DNA from: Streptomyces sp. NBC_00271
Lineage (GTDB): Bacteria; Actinomycetota; Actinomycetes; Streptomycetales; Streptomycetaceae
DNA length: 64,000 nt
Assembly (NCBI RefSeq): GCF_036178845.1
Contig: NZ_CP108070.1
Location: forward strand, 620,001 to 684,000
Reading direction: 5' to 3'
Positions 34,208 to 44,376 of the stretch are shown here, piece by piece. A program made the translations under genes and the position numbers. The notes under the pieces were generated by a model. The model saw nothing but the letters and a program-made list of their open reading frames with translations. It was not told where the DNA came from and made no database searches. Position 1 is the stretch's first letter; every line of letters starts with the position of its first letter.

Positions 34208-34426
34208 ATGGCTGACGTGAACCCGGAACCGATCGCGACCTTCTGCGGCGACTGCAACTGCGGTTGCCCCCAGCTCTTCCTGGACCCGGATGCTCCCGAG
34301 GACAAGCGGGTCGGCATCACCGACGACTTCGGACAGCAGGTGCAGATGAGTGAGGAGCAGTTCGCCGACCTCGTCGCCCAGGCCAAGGCCGGCGCCCTGG
34401 ACCGGCTCACGGTGACGTCGGCCTGA
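34208..34426 (+). CDS. Small Cys-rich protein (CGDCNCGCP motif)
   Basis: 72 aa from ATG 34208 after GAGGTGG. 'IATFCGDCNCGCPQLFLDPD' gives four Cys in eight residues (C-x2-C-x-C-x-C), a likely metal or cluster site. The rest, 'GITDDFGQQVQMSEEQFADL' and 'VAQAKAGALDRL', is a regular strand-helix with no membrane segment. I think similar proteins occur in other Streptomyces without known function. It lies 15 bp before the DJ-1/PfpI gene on the same strand and faces the metallophore importer, so a role in receiving metal is possible but unproven. Confidence 0.75.
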   Translation: MADVNPEPIATFCGDCNCGCPQLFLDPDAPEDKRVGITDDFGQQVQMSEEQFADLVAQAKAGALDRLTVTSA

Positions 34427-34441
34427 CGCCGGCACTGCTCC

Positions 34442-35038
34442 GTGAACGACGACACCCTGACCATCGGCGTCCTCCTCTTCGAGGGCGCCGAGGAACTCGA
34501 CGTCGCCGGTCCTTGGGAGGTACTGGGGTTCTGGGCCGCCCACATCGCGTCGTCTCCGGTGCGGGTCCTGACCCTTGGGCCCCGGGCGGGTGTGGTGCGG
34601 TGTGCCAAGGGGCTCGGCCTCGTCGCGGATCACGACCTCACCACGGCACCGCCGCTCGATCTGCTGGTCCATCCCGGAGGTGACGGCACCCGCTCCCTGG
34701 TGAAGAGCGAGCCGCACCTGGCCTGGCTGAGCGAACTGCACCGGCAGGGAACGGTCCTGGCGAGCGTGTGCACCGGCTCGCTCGTCCTCGCGGCCGCCGG
34801 TCTGCTGGCGGACCGGCCGGCCACCACCCACCGGGACTACCTCGACAAGCTCGCGAAGATCGACAGTTCGGTCGACCTACGCGCCGGGCAGCGGTTCGTC
34901 GATGACGGCGACATCGTCACCTCCGCCGGCGTGTCGGCCGGGATCGACATGGCGCTGCATCTCGTCGGCCGTTTCGGCGGGGCCGACGAGAGCGAGCTGA
35001 CCCGGAACGGAATCCAGTACGAGCCGCCCCGCGCGTGA
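34442..35038 (+). CDS. DJ-1/PfpI family protein, possible isonitrile hydratase
   Basis: 198 aa from GTG 34442. 'IGVLLFEGAEELDVAGPWEV' holds the conserved Glu and Asp of the family. 'LASVCTGSLVLAAAGLLADR' is the nucleophile elbow with its Cys, and 'ATTHRDYLDKL' the following His region. 'ITSAGVSAGIDMALHLV'-type sequence (here VTSAGVSAGIDM) is shared with isonitrile hydratase InhA and AraC-type GATase-1 domains. Isonitrile hydratases convert R-NC to N-formamides. Its place beside an isonitrile-lipopeptide cluster and its importer makes that activity the leading hypothesis. A generic amidase or glyoxalase is the alternative. Confidence 0.82.
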   Translation: MNDDTLTIGVLLFEGAEELDVAGPWEVLGFWAAHIASSPVRVLTLGPRAGVVRCAKGLGLVADHDLTTAPPLDLLVHPGGDGTRSLVKSEPHLAWLSELHRQGTVLASVCTGSLVLAAAGLLADRPATTHRDYLDKLAKIDSSVDLRAGQRFVDDGDIVTSAGVSAGIDMALHLVGRFGGADESELTRNGIQYEPPRA

Positions 35039-35045
35039 CGGGGCG

Positions 35046-35858
35046 TCACCGCTCCGCAGGCTCGGGCTCGGGCGCGGGCTCCTGGGCGAAGGCGAGTGGC
35101 TGGGCGGCATACGTGATACGGACGACGCCGTCGGGGTGTCGTTCCGTAGCGCCCCGTACGCCGAAGACGTCGCACAGGAGGTCCGGTGTCAGGACCTCCA
35201 GCACGGGTCCCGCCGCCACCACCGCGCCTTCGTGGAGCACGACGAGGTGGTCGCAGAGCCGGGCGGCCAGGTCGAGATCGTGCAGGACCGCCAGGGTGGT
35301 GATCCCGGTGCTGCGGATCAGGTCCAGGAGCTCGAAGCGGGCGCGGATGTCGAGGTGGTTGGTGAGTTCGTCCAGGACCAGGAGCCGGGGTCGTTGGGCG
35401 AGGGCGCGAGCCAGCAGGACGCGCTGGCGTTCGCCGCCGGAGAGGGTGGCGTAGTCGCGGCCCGCGAAGGGGCCGACACCGCAGCGCTCGACCGCCTCGG
35501 TCACGGCCTCGCGGTCCTCGGCGCCGTCCCGGCCCATCAGACCGTGGTGAGGCGTGCGCCCCAGGGCTACGATCTCGGTCACGGTCAGGCCGGTCGTGGT
35601 GCCGGCATCCTGGAGGACGGCCGCCGTGCGGCGGGCGGCGGTGCGCGCGGACAGTTCCCATACGTCGTCGCCGCCCACCCTGACCACGCCGTCGACCGGC
35701 CGCAGCGAGCGGTAGACCGTGCGGAGCAGGGTGGACTTGCCGCTGCCGTTGGGGCCCACGAGCCCGACGATGTCGCCCTTGGCGGCCTCCAGGTGCACAT
35801 CGCGGAGGATCTGCTTGCGGTCCAGGGTGATGTGGAGCTGGTCCACGGTCAGTTTCAT
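35046..35858 (-). CDS. Metallophore ABC transporter, ATP-binding protein (FecE/FepC type)
   Basis: 270 aa. Walker A 'GLVGPNGSGKSTLLRTVYRS', Q-loop 'AAVLQDAG', signature 'ATLSGGERQRVLLARALAQR', Walker B 'LLVLDELTNHLDI', H-loop 'TTLAVLHDLDLAARL'. Closest to ATPases of iron-siderophore and cobalamin importers. It follows the FecCD permease (56-bp gap) and the binding protein on the same strand, completing one importer. It is downstream of the NRPS cluster and probably co-regulated with it. Confidence 0.92.
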   Translation of the reverse strand: MKLTVDQLHITLDRKQILRDVHLEAAKGDIVGLVGPNGSGKSTLLRTVYRSLRPVDGVVRVGGDDVWELSARTAARRTAAVLQDAGTTTGLTVTEIVALGRTPHHGLMGRDGAEDREAVTEAVERCGVGPFAGRDYATLSGGERQRVLLARALAQRPRLLVLDELTNHLDIRARFELLDLIRSTGITTLAVLHDLDLAARLCDHLVVLHEGAVVAAGPVLEVLTPDLLCDVFGVRGATERHPDGVVRITYAAQPLAFAQEPAPEPEPAER

Positions 35859-35913
35859 ATGCCGTCCAGGCTCTTCATACGGTGTCCAGGCCCTCCATGC
35901 GGTGTCCAGCCCG

Positions 35914-36924
35914 TCATACGGTTTCCAGGCCCTTGTTGCGGCGCAGCAGCCACAGGAAGAAGGGGGCGCCGAGCAGCGCGGTGAGGATGCCCAGCGGCAG
36001 TTCGTTGGGGCGGTTGACGGTGCGGGAGAGCAGGTCGACGAGGACCAGGTAGATGGCGCCCAGGAGTGCGGTCAGGGGCAGTAGTCTGCGGTGGTCCGCG
36101 CCGGTGGTGAGGCGGACCAGGTGGGGGATCATCAGGCCGACGAAGCCGACGCCGCCCGCAACGGCGATGACGGTGCCGGTGAGCAGCGCGCTGATCACCA
36201 GCAGGACGGCGCGCAGCCGGTTGACGTCCACGCCGAGCGCGGTCGCGGACTCGTCGCCGGCCAGCAGGGCGTTGAGGCGACGGCCGAACAGGGTCAGCAC
36301 GACGGTGCTCGTCAGGACCACCACCGCGACCGTGGGCAGTTGGCTCCACTGGGCGCCGGCGACGCTGCCGAGCATCCAGAACATCACGGTCCGCAGTTCG
36401 GTGGGCGTCGCCAGCAACTGGACGAAGCTCGTGATCGACAGCAGGACATAGCCGACCGCGACCCCCGCCAGCACCAGCCGGGTCGGGGCCAGTCGGCCCT
36501 GACGTTGTCCCAGGGCGAAGACCAGGGCCCCGGCCGCGAGGGCGCCGACGAACGCCGCGCCGGACACGCCGAGACCGCCCAGCCCGCCGAGCGCGACACC
36601 GCCCAGGGTGATGACCAGTACGGCGCCCAGGGAGGCACCGTAGGAGAAGCCCAGGACGACGGGATCGGCGAGCGGGTTGGAGACCAGGGTCTGGAGCACC
36701 GCCCCGGCGACGGCGAGGCCCGCGCCGACCAGAGCGGCCAGGGCGACGCGGGGTGCCCGGAAGGTCCACACGATCTGGTCCAGCGCCGGGTCACCGGTGG
36801 CTCCCCGGCCGGTGACATGGTGCAGGAGGATCCCCCACACATCCGTCACCGGGATGTTCACGGCACCGATGCTCACCGCCACCACCATCACGGCCACGAG
36901 GACGACCAGCAGGCCGGCGACCAT
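35914..36924 (-). CDS. Metallophore ABC transporter permease (FecCD)
   Basis: 336 aa from ATG 36924, with about nine to ten membrane helices. Family signatures: 'RAPRVALAALVGAGLAVAGA' then 'VLQTLVSNPLADPVVLGFSY' (the R-x-P-R and N-P-L-A-D-P blocks), and 'GGVGFVGLMIPHLVRLTTGA' then 'DHRRLLP'. The frame is open upstream through a (GAGCCC)5 repeat to the binding-protein stop, without ATG/GTG. The start could therefore lie at a rarer codon there and restore the 15-20 residues usually found before helix 1. One permease gene only, so it would form a homodimer. Confidence 0.9.
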   Translation of the reverse strand: MVAGLLVVLVAVMVVAVSIGAVNIPVTDVWGILLHHVTGRGATGDPALDQIVWTFRAPRVALAALVGAGLAVAGAVLQTLVSNPLADPVVLGFSYGASLGAVLVITLGGVALGGLGGLGVSGAAFVGALAAGALVFALGQRQGRLAPTRLVLAGVAVGYVLLSITSFVQLLATPTELRTVMFWMLGSVAGAQWSQLPTVAVVVLTSTVVLTLFGRRLNALLAGDESATALGVDVNRLRAVLLVISALLTGTVIAVAGGVGFVGLMIPHLVRLTTGADHRRLLPLTALLGAIYLVLVDLLSRTVNRPNELPLGILTALLGAPFFLWLLRRNKGLETV

Positions 36925-36955
36925 GAGCGGCAGCCGCAGGCGGCTCGGAATCGGA

Positions 36956-38030
<1,075 letters not shown>

Positions 38031-38120
38031 GCTGGCTCCTTGTTGCGGGGTGCTCGTGAGGCGTCGGGTTCTGTTGCAGTAGTCGGGGGGTGGAGCCCCT
38101 GAGTTCCCGGACATTCCCAA

Positions 38121-41100
38121 CTACCTTGCGGGCGTGGCGGGATGGAACTGTTTCCCGGCTGGGGCGGGCAGGGTTCCGGTGGTGACGCAGTGGTCGAGGT
38201 AGCGGAAGACGAGGTCGCGGTCGACGGGCGGGCAGGTGATGCCGCTGTCGCGCAGACCGTTCACGACGTTGTCGGCGCGGACACGGCCCAGGCGCAGGTC
38301 GGGCCCGGTCGCGTCGCCGGTGTCCGCGTCCCAGGAGTCGAAGAAGGCGAGCGTGGTCGCCGCCACGCCGGACCCACCGAACCCACCAGAGTCACCGGAG
38401 TCGCCGGACGAGCGGGGCAGTTCGGCACGCCACCGGGCCAGCGGCATACGCCGCAGCGGGTAGCCGTACTCCTCCAGCCAGGCGTACACGTCACTCAGCC
38501 TCAACAGCTCGCCGGTGCCGTGGTTGAAGACGGTCGCGCCCGGCTCGGGCTGTCCGAGGCAGAGGTGGACGAGGGCTTGGGCGGCGTGGTCGACCGTTGT
38601 CCAGATCTCCTCCTCGAACAGGTCGGGAACGATGCCGGCGGGAACCCCCGCGCGCAGCACGCTCCAGAGGAAGTCCCGCTCGTTCACGTATCCGGTGGCG
38701 TACGGGCCGACGATCCGGCCGAGCCGGTGCACGGTGACCGGCAGGCCTCTCTCCGCGGCCTGTTCCAGCAGGCGCTCGGCCGCCCACTTCGACTGCTGGT
38801 AGCCGTAGCGCAGTCCGGGATGGGCCGGGAGGAACGCCTCCGGTACCTCCGGGGCGAGGGCGAGGGGCGGGGCGACGGAGAGGGTCGACACGAAGTGCAG
38901 GGGGGTCGAGCGCGCGGCCGCCATGCGCAGCAGGTCCCGGGTGGACTCGGTGTTGGCGGCGCGGAGGGTGGCGTACTCGCGCATGATGCTGACGGTCGCC
39001 GCGTTGTGGAAGATCGCGCCGCAGGTGCGGGCGAGTTCGGTGAAGAGGCCCTCGTCCAGGCCGATGCGGGGGTGAGCGAGGTCCGCGGGGATCGCCGTGA
39101 TGCGTCGGCGCGCCGCGTCCGGGAGGGGGATCAGGTGGGTTTCCAGGGCCTGGTGGATACGGGCGGTGGCCTCGGCGGGGCTCGCGGCGCGGACGGTGCA
39201 GACGACCTCCGCGCAGGTGCTCGTCAGGAGTTCGGCCAGCAGATGTACGCCGACGAAGCCGGTGGCGCCGGTGAGCAGGATTCTGTCCGGTGTGCCGCTC
39301 GCCCGGCGACCGTCGCCGGGGCGGATGTCCTGATCGAGGACGGTGTCGGCGAGCAGGGCCGCCGGAAGGCCGTCAGCGGCCGGTCGAGGCCGCTCCCGTT
39401 GCTCCAGGAACCTCGCCAACTCGGCGGGGGTCGGGTGTTGGAAGAGCCAGGCGACCTTCACGTCACGGCGCAGTTCGACGCCGAGACGATTGGCGACCTG
39501 GATGGCCTGGAGCGAGTGGGCGCCCAGGTCGAACACATCGTCCCGCGCGGACACGGCGGCCACGCCGAGCACCTGCTGCCACATGGCGACGATGGTGCGC
39601 TCGAGTGTGCTGTCGGAAGAGGCCGCCCACACATCGAGGCCGGTGGCCGTCGTGGCGAGCGCGTTCCTGTCGATCTTCCCTGAGCTCGTCCGGGGCAGGT
39701 GGTCACGGAACTCGACGGCCGACGGGATCATCGCCGCGGGCAGCGTCTCCCGAAGGTGGTCGCGGATCCCCGCCACGGCCGGGGCGGTCCCGTCCGGGAC
39801 GACGTACGCGACCAGGCGCCGCGTCCCGTCCCCCAGCACCTGCCCCACGACAGCCGCGCCACGGACTCCCGGGTGACCGAGGAGGGCGCCCTCGATCTCG
39901 GCCGGGTGCACACGGTGCCCGCTGATCTTGAACTCGGTGTCCGACCGGCCCAGGTAGCGCAGTTGCCCGTCGTCGCCGATCCGTACGAGGTCGCCTGTGC
40001 GGTAGGCGCGGGGCGCTCCGGGGAGCTGGTCGAGAGGGGTGAAACGGGAGATGCCCGGTGGTCGGTCTCCGCGGTAGCCGAGGGCCAGGTTGTCGCCCAG
40101 GAGGTGGAGTTCGCCGTCGACCACCGCGGCTCGGGTGCCGGGTAGCGGCAGCCCGATGGGGACGTCGCCCGGGGCGAGCGAGGGGTCGTGGAGGTCGGCG
40201 ACGGTGGCGACCACGGTGGCCTCGGTCGGGCCGTAGGTGTTCAGCAGCCGAACCGTTGTGCCGACGGCCTTGCGCCAGCGGTCGACCCGTTCGGGGTGGG
40301 CCGCCTCGCCGCCGATGACGACGGTGCGGACCTCGGCGGGCAGACTGACGGCGCCTGTCGAGACGGCGTAGGCCAGTTCGTGCCAGTACGCCGTGGGCAG
40401 GTCGAGGAAGCTGATCCGCAGCCGGGCACAGGCCTCCAGGAACCCGGGGACCGACTCGGTCATGTCGTCGCTGCGGACGACGAGCGTGGCGCCCGCGCAC
40501 AGCGTGAGGAAGATTTCCTCGACACTGGTGTCGAAGTGCAGAGGGGCGAACTGCAGGACGCGGTCCCGGTGGTGAAGGCCGTAGCGGTGCGTGGCGCCCG
40601 CGACGAAGTGCGCGAGGGCGCGGTGGCCGATCTCGACCCCCTTGGGGCGCCCCGTGGAGCCCGAGGTGTGGAGGACGTAGGCGAGGTCCTCCTGCGTCGT
40701 CGTCGGTGTCGTCGGCTGGGCCGCTCCGGACTCGGGTTCCGGCTCCTCGTATCGCAGGACGACCCGGTCCCCGAAGTCGTCGGCGTAGGCGCTTGTGGTG
40801 AGGACCAGGACCGGTCGGGCGCCGTCCAGCAGTTCCGCCCTGCGAGCGTGGGGCGCCGTCGGATCGAGCGGACAGTAGGCGGCACCGGAGAGCAGGACGC
40901 CGAGGACGGCGGTGATCGCGTCGATGCCGCGCGGCAGGGCGACGGCCACCAGGTCGCCGCGGCCGACCCGGCGGGCAGCCAGTCGCCGGGCGAGTGCACG
41001 TGCCGACCCGAAGAGTTGGGCATACGTGATGCTGTCGCCGTCGTGCTCGACGGCGACAAAGCCGCCTCGCCGGGCGGCGTGGTCAGCGATCAGGCCGAGG

Positions 41101-42488
41101 ACCGGGCGGACGGGGCCGGGCAGCGGCCCACCGTCCAGAACCGGCACGGGTTCGCGCGCACGCAGGTCGCCGAGCGCCCGGTCGGGGGCGGCGACGGCCT
41201 CCCTGAGCAGGGAGAGCAGTCCCTCCTGGAGTGCGGCGACGTCCGCCTCGTCGTAGAGGTCGGGGTTGGCGTCCACGGCGATGCGCAGTCCCCCGCCCTC
41301 GGAACGGTCGTAGACGTTGACCGACAGGTCGTCGACGGGGCCCGCGGAGACGTTGTGCACCGTGCTGCGGTGTCCGGCGAACCGCAGGTCGTACGCGAAG
41401 GGCATGATGTTGACGCCGGGACCGGACAGTCGGCGCTGTCCGCCGACGAGCTTGAGGTCGCGCCGCAGTTGTTCGTAGCGGTAGCGCTGGTGCGGCAGTC
41501 CGGCGCGGAGCTCGCGGGAGATCCGGGCCGCGAGGTCGCGCAGGCTGTCCGATGCGGTGACCGCGACGCGCAGGGGCAGGATGTTGCGCACCATGCAGGG
41601 AACGCGCAGCGATACGGAGCCCAGGCGTCCCATCGCCGGCAGGCTGAGGACGATCTCCGGTGCACCGGTCGCATGGTGCAGTTGGGCCGTGGTCACGGCC
41701 AACAGCACCTCGGACCAGGTGAGTTTCAGGTCCTGGGCGACGGCACGCAGGGCCTGCGTATCCGTCGCGTCGAGGTCCGCCACCCGCCGGTGGAACGTGT
41801 GTGCGGGCAGGGCCGTACGGCCGGCGGGCGTCGCCACGGGCGGCCGGTCCGCGAACCGGTCCGCCCAGTAGGCGCGGGCCTTGGCGAAGCGGGGCGACTC
41901 CCGGTAGGCCCGTTCCTCGTCCCGCACCGCGGCCAGGGTGCCGAAACCGCTGTCCTCCACCGGCTCGCCCGCCGTCAGGGCCGTGTAGACCTGGGCGACC
42001 CGGCGGGCGACCAGCGACAGGCCGAAGCCGTCGAGGGCGATGTGGTGCACGCGGTGGTACCAGAGGTACTGCTCCGGTGCGGTGCGCAGCAGGGCGTGGC
42101 CGAAGACGGGGCCGCGCGCGAGGTCGACGGGGCGGGCCATGTCCTCGCCCATCCAGGCCAGGGCCGCCGCGTGCGGGTTCAGCTCGGTGGTGAGGTCGGC
42201 CGTGTGCAGGCGCCAGTCGCCGGCCGGGGCGGCGGTCTGCCAGGGGCGGCCCTGGTCGTCGACGACGAAGGCGACATTCAGGGCCTCCGTCTCCGCGACG
42301 ACGTGGTGCAGGGCCTCGTCGAAGACGGCCGTGTCCACCGGTCCGTCGATGAGCACGTACTCGGCCGTGTTGTACGCGGGACTGTCCGGGTCGAGCTGCT
42401 GGCCGGTCCAGATCCCTTCCTGGGCGGCCAGCAACGGATACGGATGACGCCGCGCTGTGTCATCCATGTCGCTGTCATGCGTCTGCAT
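38121..42488 (-). CDS. scoA: Isonitrile-lipopeptide NRPS (C-A-T-reductase), ScoA-like
   Basis: 1455 aa. Condensation domain, residues 15-440, with 'HHIALDG' at 148-154. Adenylation domain, about 460-970: 'YVLHTSGSTGRPKGVEIGH', 'LNTYGPTEATVV', 'YRTGDLVRIGDDGQLRYLGR', 'LPRTSSGKIDRNAL'. Carrier domain 'FDLGAHSLQAIQVANRL', near 1020. Thioester-reductase domain from about 1085: 'LLTGATGFVGVHLLAELL' and YxxxK in 'YGYQQSKWAAERL'. Aligned by eye to GrsA, the specificity residues are D-T-E-D-V-G-T-V-V-K; acids at 239 and 278 suit a basic side chain such as Lys or Orn. This is the ScoA/Rv0101 architecture: two beta-isonitrile acyl groups are placed on the diamino acid, then reductive release to the alcohol. 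Overlaps scoC by 14 nt. Confidence 0.93.
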   Translation of the reverse strand: MQTHDSDMDDTARRHPYPLLAAQEGIWTGQQLDPDSPAYNTAEYVLIDGPVDTAVFDEALHHVVAETEALNVAFVVDDQGRPWQTAAPAGDWRLHTADLTTELNPHAAALAWMGEDMARPVDLARGPVFGHALLRTAPEQYLWYHRVHHIALDGFGLSLVARRVAQVYTALTAGEPVEDSGFGTLAAVRDEERAYRESPRFAKARAYWADRFADRPPVATPAGRTALPAHTFHRRVADLDATDTQALRAVAQDLKLTWSEVLLAVTTAQLHHATGAPEIVLSLPAMGRLGSVSLRVPCMVRNILPLRVAVTASDSLRDLAARISRELRAGLPHQRYRYEQLRRDLKLVGGQRRLSGPGVNIMPFAYDLRFAGHRSTVHNVSAGPVDDLSVNVYDRSEGGGLRIAVDANPDLYDEADVAALQEGLLSLLREAVAAPDRALGDLRAREPVPVLDGGPLPGPVRPVLGLIADHAARRGGFVAVEHDGDSITYAQLFGSARALARRLAARRVGRGDLVAVALPRGIDAITAVLGVLLSGAAYCPLDPTAPHARRAELLDGARPVLVLTTSAYADDFGDRVVLRYEEPEPESGAAQPTTPTTTQEDLAYVLHTSGSTGRPKGVEIGHRALAHFVAGATHRYGLHHRDRVLQFAPLHFDTSVEEIFLTLCAGATLVVRSDDMTESVPGFLEACARLRISFLDLPTAYWHELAYAVSTGAVSLPAEVRTVVIGGEAAHPERVDRWRKAVGTTVRLLNTYGPTEATVVATVADLHDPSLAPGDVPIGLPLPGTRAAVVDGELHLLGDNLALGYRGDRPPGISRFTPLDQLPGAPRAYRTGDLVRIGDDGQLRYLGRSDTEFKISGHRVHPAEIEGALLGHPGVRGAAVVGQVLGDGTRRLVAYVVPDGTAPAVAGIRDHLRETLPAAMIPSAVEFRDHLPRTSSGKIDRNALATTATGLDVWAASSDSTLERTIVAMWQQVLGVAAVSARDDVFDLGAHSLQAIQVANRLGVELRRDVKVAWLFQHPTPAELARFLEQRERPRPAADGLPAALLADTVLDQDIRPGDGRRASGTPDRILLTGATGFVGVHLLAELLTSTCAEVVCTVRAASPAEATARIHQALETHLIPLPDAARRRITAIPADLAHPRIGLDEGLFTELARTCGAIFHNAATVSIMREYATLRAANTESTRDLLRMAAARSTPLHFVSTLSVAPPLALAPEVPEAFLPAHPGLRYGYQQSKWAAERLLEQAAERGLPVTVHRLGRIVGPYATGYVNERDFLWSVLRAGVPAGIVPDLFEEEIWTTVDHAAQALVHLCLGQPEPGATVFNHGTGELLRLSDVYAWLEEYGYPLRRMPLARWRAELPRSSGDSGDSGGFGGSGVAATTLAFFDSWDADTGDATGPDLRLGRVRADNVVNGLRDSGITCPPVDRDLVFRYLDHCVTTGTLPAPAGKQFHPATPAR

Positions 42489-42732
42489 GGTCGGCTCCCC
42501 TCGGCTGTGCGGAGAGCAGGTGCCACCACTGGGCGAACGAGGTGCACTCGGCGAGTTCGACGAAGGTCACCTGCGCGCCGGTCTCCCGCCACCGTTCGAG
42601 GAGGGTGACGATCCGCAGGGAGTCCAGTCCGGCGTCTATGGGGTTCTCTTCGAGGTCGACTTCGTCGGGCTGCTGGTACAGAAACTCCGCCAGGTCCGCG
42701 CGGAAGCCCTCCAGCGTGAGGGGAGCAGGCAT
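42475..42732 (-). CDS. scoC: Acyl carrier protein, ScoC-like
   Basis: 85 aa from ATG 42732. 'NPIDAGLDSLRIVTLLERWR' contains the D-S-L phosphopantetheine site, and the rest is a standard four-helix carrier ('VELAECTSFAQWWHLLSAQ'). In isonitrile-lipopeptide loci the ligase loads the fatty acid onto this carrier, where isonitrile formation occurs. It sits between scoB (32 bp) and scoA (14-nt overlap), as in known loci. Confidence 0.9.
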   Translation of the reverse strand: MPAPLTLEGFRADLAEFLYQQPDEVDLEENPIDAGLDSLRIVTLLERWRETGAQVTFVELAECTSFAQWWHLLSAQPRGADHADA

Positions 42733-42764
42733 GTCGTTCTCTCTCAATCCAGCCTGGTGGAAGG

Positions 42765-44327
42765 TCAGTTGACCTTGCGTGCGGAGTCGCCCCAGAAGCG
42801 GTCGCGCAGCTCTCGGCGCAGGATCTTTCCGCTGGGGTTGCGCGGGACGCTGTCGATGAACTCGTAGCGGGCGGGCAGCTTGAAGCTCGCGAGCCGCGGG
42901 ACGAGGAAGGTGTGCAGGTCCCGGGGGCTGGGCTGTTGCCCGGGCGCGGGGACGACGAAGGCGTGCACGTACTCGCCCCAGCGTTCGTCGGGGGCGCCGA
43001 CGACGACGGCCTCCGCCACGCCTGGGTGGTGCTCCAGTACGTTCTCGATCTCCGCGGGGTAGACGTTCTCGCCGGCGACGAGGATGGCGTCCTTGATGCG
43101 GTCGCGGATGAAGATGTAGCCGTCCTCGTCGATGTATCCGGCGTCCCCGGTGTGGATCCAGCCGTCGACGAGGGTCTCGGCGGTCTTGTCGGGCAGTCCC
43201 CAGTACTCGACCATGTGGGCCGGCGTGGCCAGGCAGACCTCCCCGACCGCGCCCGGCGGCAGTTCGCGCCCCTCGCCGTCGATCACCTTGCTGCCCACTC
43301 CCGGATACGGCCGCCCGGCCGCCTGCATGAGGGAACCGCCGGGGACATGGGCGGTCGGTGGCAGGCAGACCGCGGTGTTGCCGGTCTCGGTGAGGCCGTA
43401 GATCTGGGCGAACTCGCAGTCGAGGACGGCGAGGCTCTCCTCCAGCAGTGCCTCGGAGATGGGGGAACCGCCGTAGACGGTCTTGCGCAGGGTGGTGAAG
43501 TCCTTGGCGCCGACATCGGGTTCGGTCAGCATCATGCGGAGCATGGCCGGGACGACGCAGGCGGTGGTGATGCCGAGGTCGCGGATGAGATCGACGGCCT
43601 GGCGTGCGGCGAAGGCCCGCATCGCGACGATCGTGGTTCCGGCGTTGAAGTTCTGCGTGGCCCACCACAGGCCGCCGACGTGGAATCCGGGGATGCCGAT
43701 CAGCGCGATGTCGCCGGGGCGCCAGTCGATCCAGTCCAGCCCCTCGCTCGCCAGCGCGTCGCGGATCGCGAAGAAGCTGCGGTGGGCGAGCACGACGCCC
43801 TTGGGCAGTCCGGTGGTGCCGCTGGTGTAGAGCTGGGCGACGGGGGTGTCGGGGGTGATGTGCACTGTCGGGTCGGTGTCGGGATGGGATGCCTTCCAGA
43901 CGGCGAAGGGCTCTCCGAGCTCGACGACCGTGTCGGGGGGCGCGGTCGGCATCCTCTCGACGATCGGCCCGAACTCCTCCTCCAGGAAGAGCAGTCGGGT
44001 CCCGGAGTCCCTCAGGATGTGGCTGACCTCGGGCGCGGTCAGCCGCCAGTTGACGGGGACGAGCACGGTGCCGCTCTTGGCGCAGCCGAAGAGGATCTCG
44101 TAGTAGTGCTCGGACTCCTTGCCGAGGTACGCGACCCGGTCGCCCGGCGTGCGTCCGGCGGCCTGGATGGCGTGGGCGATGCGGTTGCTCTCGCGATGCA
44201 GTTGGTCGTACGTCACCGTGCGGCCCTCGAAGAGAATCGCGGGCGTCGTGGGTTGTTGCTGTGCGTGGAAGCTCGCGGTCTGGACGAGCGTCTGGAGCTC
44301 CGGGTGGTGGAGCCTGTCCATGGCCAT
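42765..44327 (-). CDS. scoB: Fatty acyl-ACP ligase, ScoB-like
   Basis: 520 aa from ATG 44327 after GGAGA. Adenylate-forming enzyme: 'PVAQLYTSGTTGLPKGVVLA' (P-loop), 'IYGLTETGNTAV', 'GWIHTGDAGYIDEDGYIFIR', hinge 'DRIKDAILVAGENVYPAEIE', and C-terminal Lys in 'PRNPSGKILRREL'. It activates an alpha,beta-unsaturated or free fatty acid as the adenylate and loads it on ScoC. Neighbours scoC and scoD fit the family order. Chain-length preference cannot be read by eye. Confidence 0.9.
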   Translation of the reverse strand: MAMDRLHHPELQTLVQTASFHAQQQPTTPAILFEGRTVTYDQLHRESNRIAHAIQAAGRTPGDRVAYLGKESEHYYEILFGCAKSGTVLVPVNWRLTAPEVSHILRDSGTRLLFLEEEFGPIVERMPTAPPDTVVELGEPFAVWKASHPDTDPTVHITPDTPVAQLYTSGTTGLPKGVVLAHRSFFAIRDALASEGLDWIDWRPGDIALIGIPGFHVGGLWWATQNFNAGTTIVAMRAFAARQAVDLIRDLGITTACVVPAMLRMMLTEPDVGAKDFTTLRKTVYGGSPISEALLEESLAVLDCEFAQIYGLTETGNTAVCLPPTAHVPGGSLMQAAGRPYPGVGSKVIDGEGRELPPGAVGEVCLATPAHMVEYWGLPDKTAETLVDGWIHTGDAGYIDEDGYIFIRDRIKDAILVAGENVYPAEIENVLEHHPGVAEAVVVGAPDERWGEYVHAFVVPAPGQQPSPRDLHTFLVPRLASFKLPARYEFIDSVPRNPSGKILRRELRDRFWGDSARKVN

Positions 44328-44376
44328 GGAGGGTCTCCGTCCTCTCTTGCCGCTGGGTGGGGTTGCGGAGGGCGCG

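Noticed and set aside
32533..34608. 691-codon minus-strand open frame
   Set aside because: Out-of-frame shadow of the LarA-like gene running on into the gap; only its ATG near 33850 with a ribosome site was worth noting.
38142..39683. 513-codon plus-strand frame
   Set aside because: Antisense to the NRPS reductase domain; Gly/Val/Arg-rich shadow.
40188..42608. 806-codon plus-strand open frame
   Set aside because: Shadow of the NRPS gene on the other strand; no motif.
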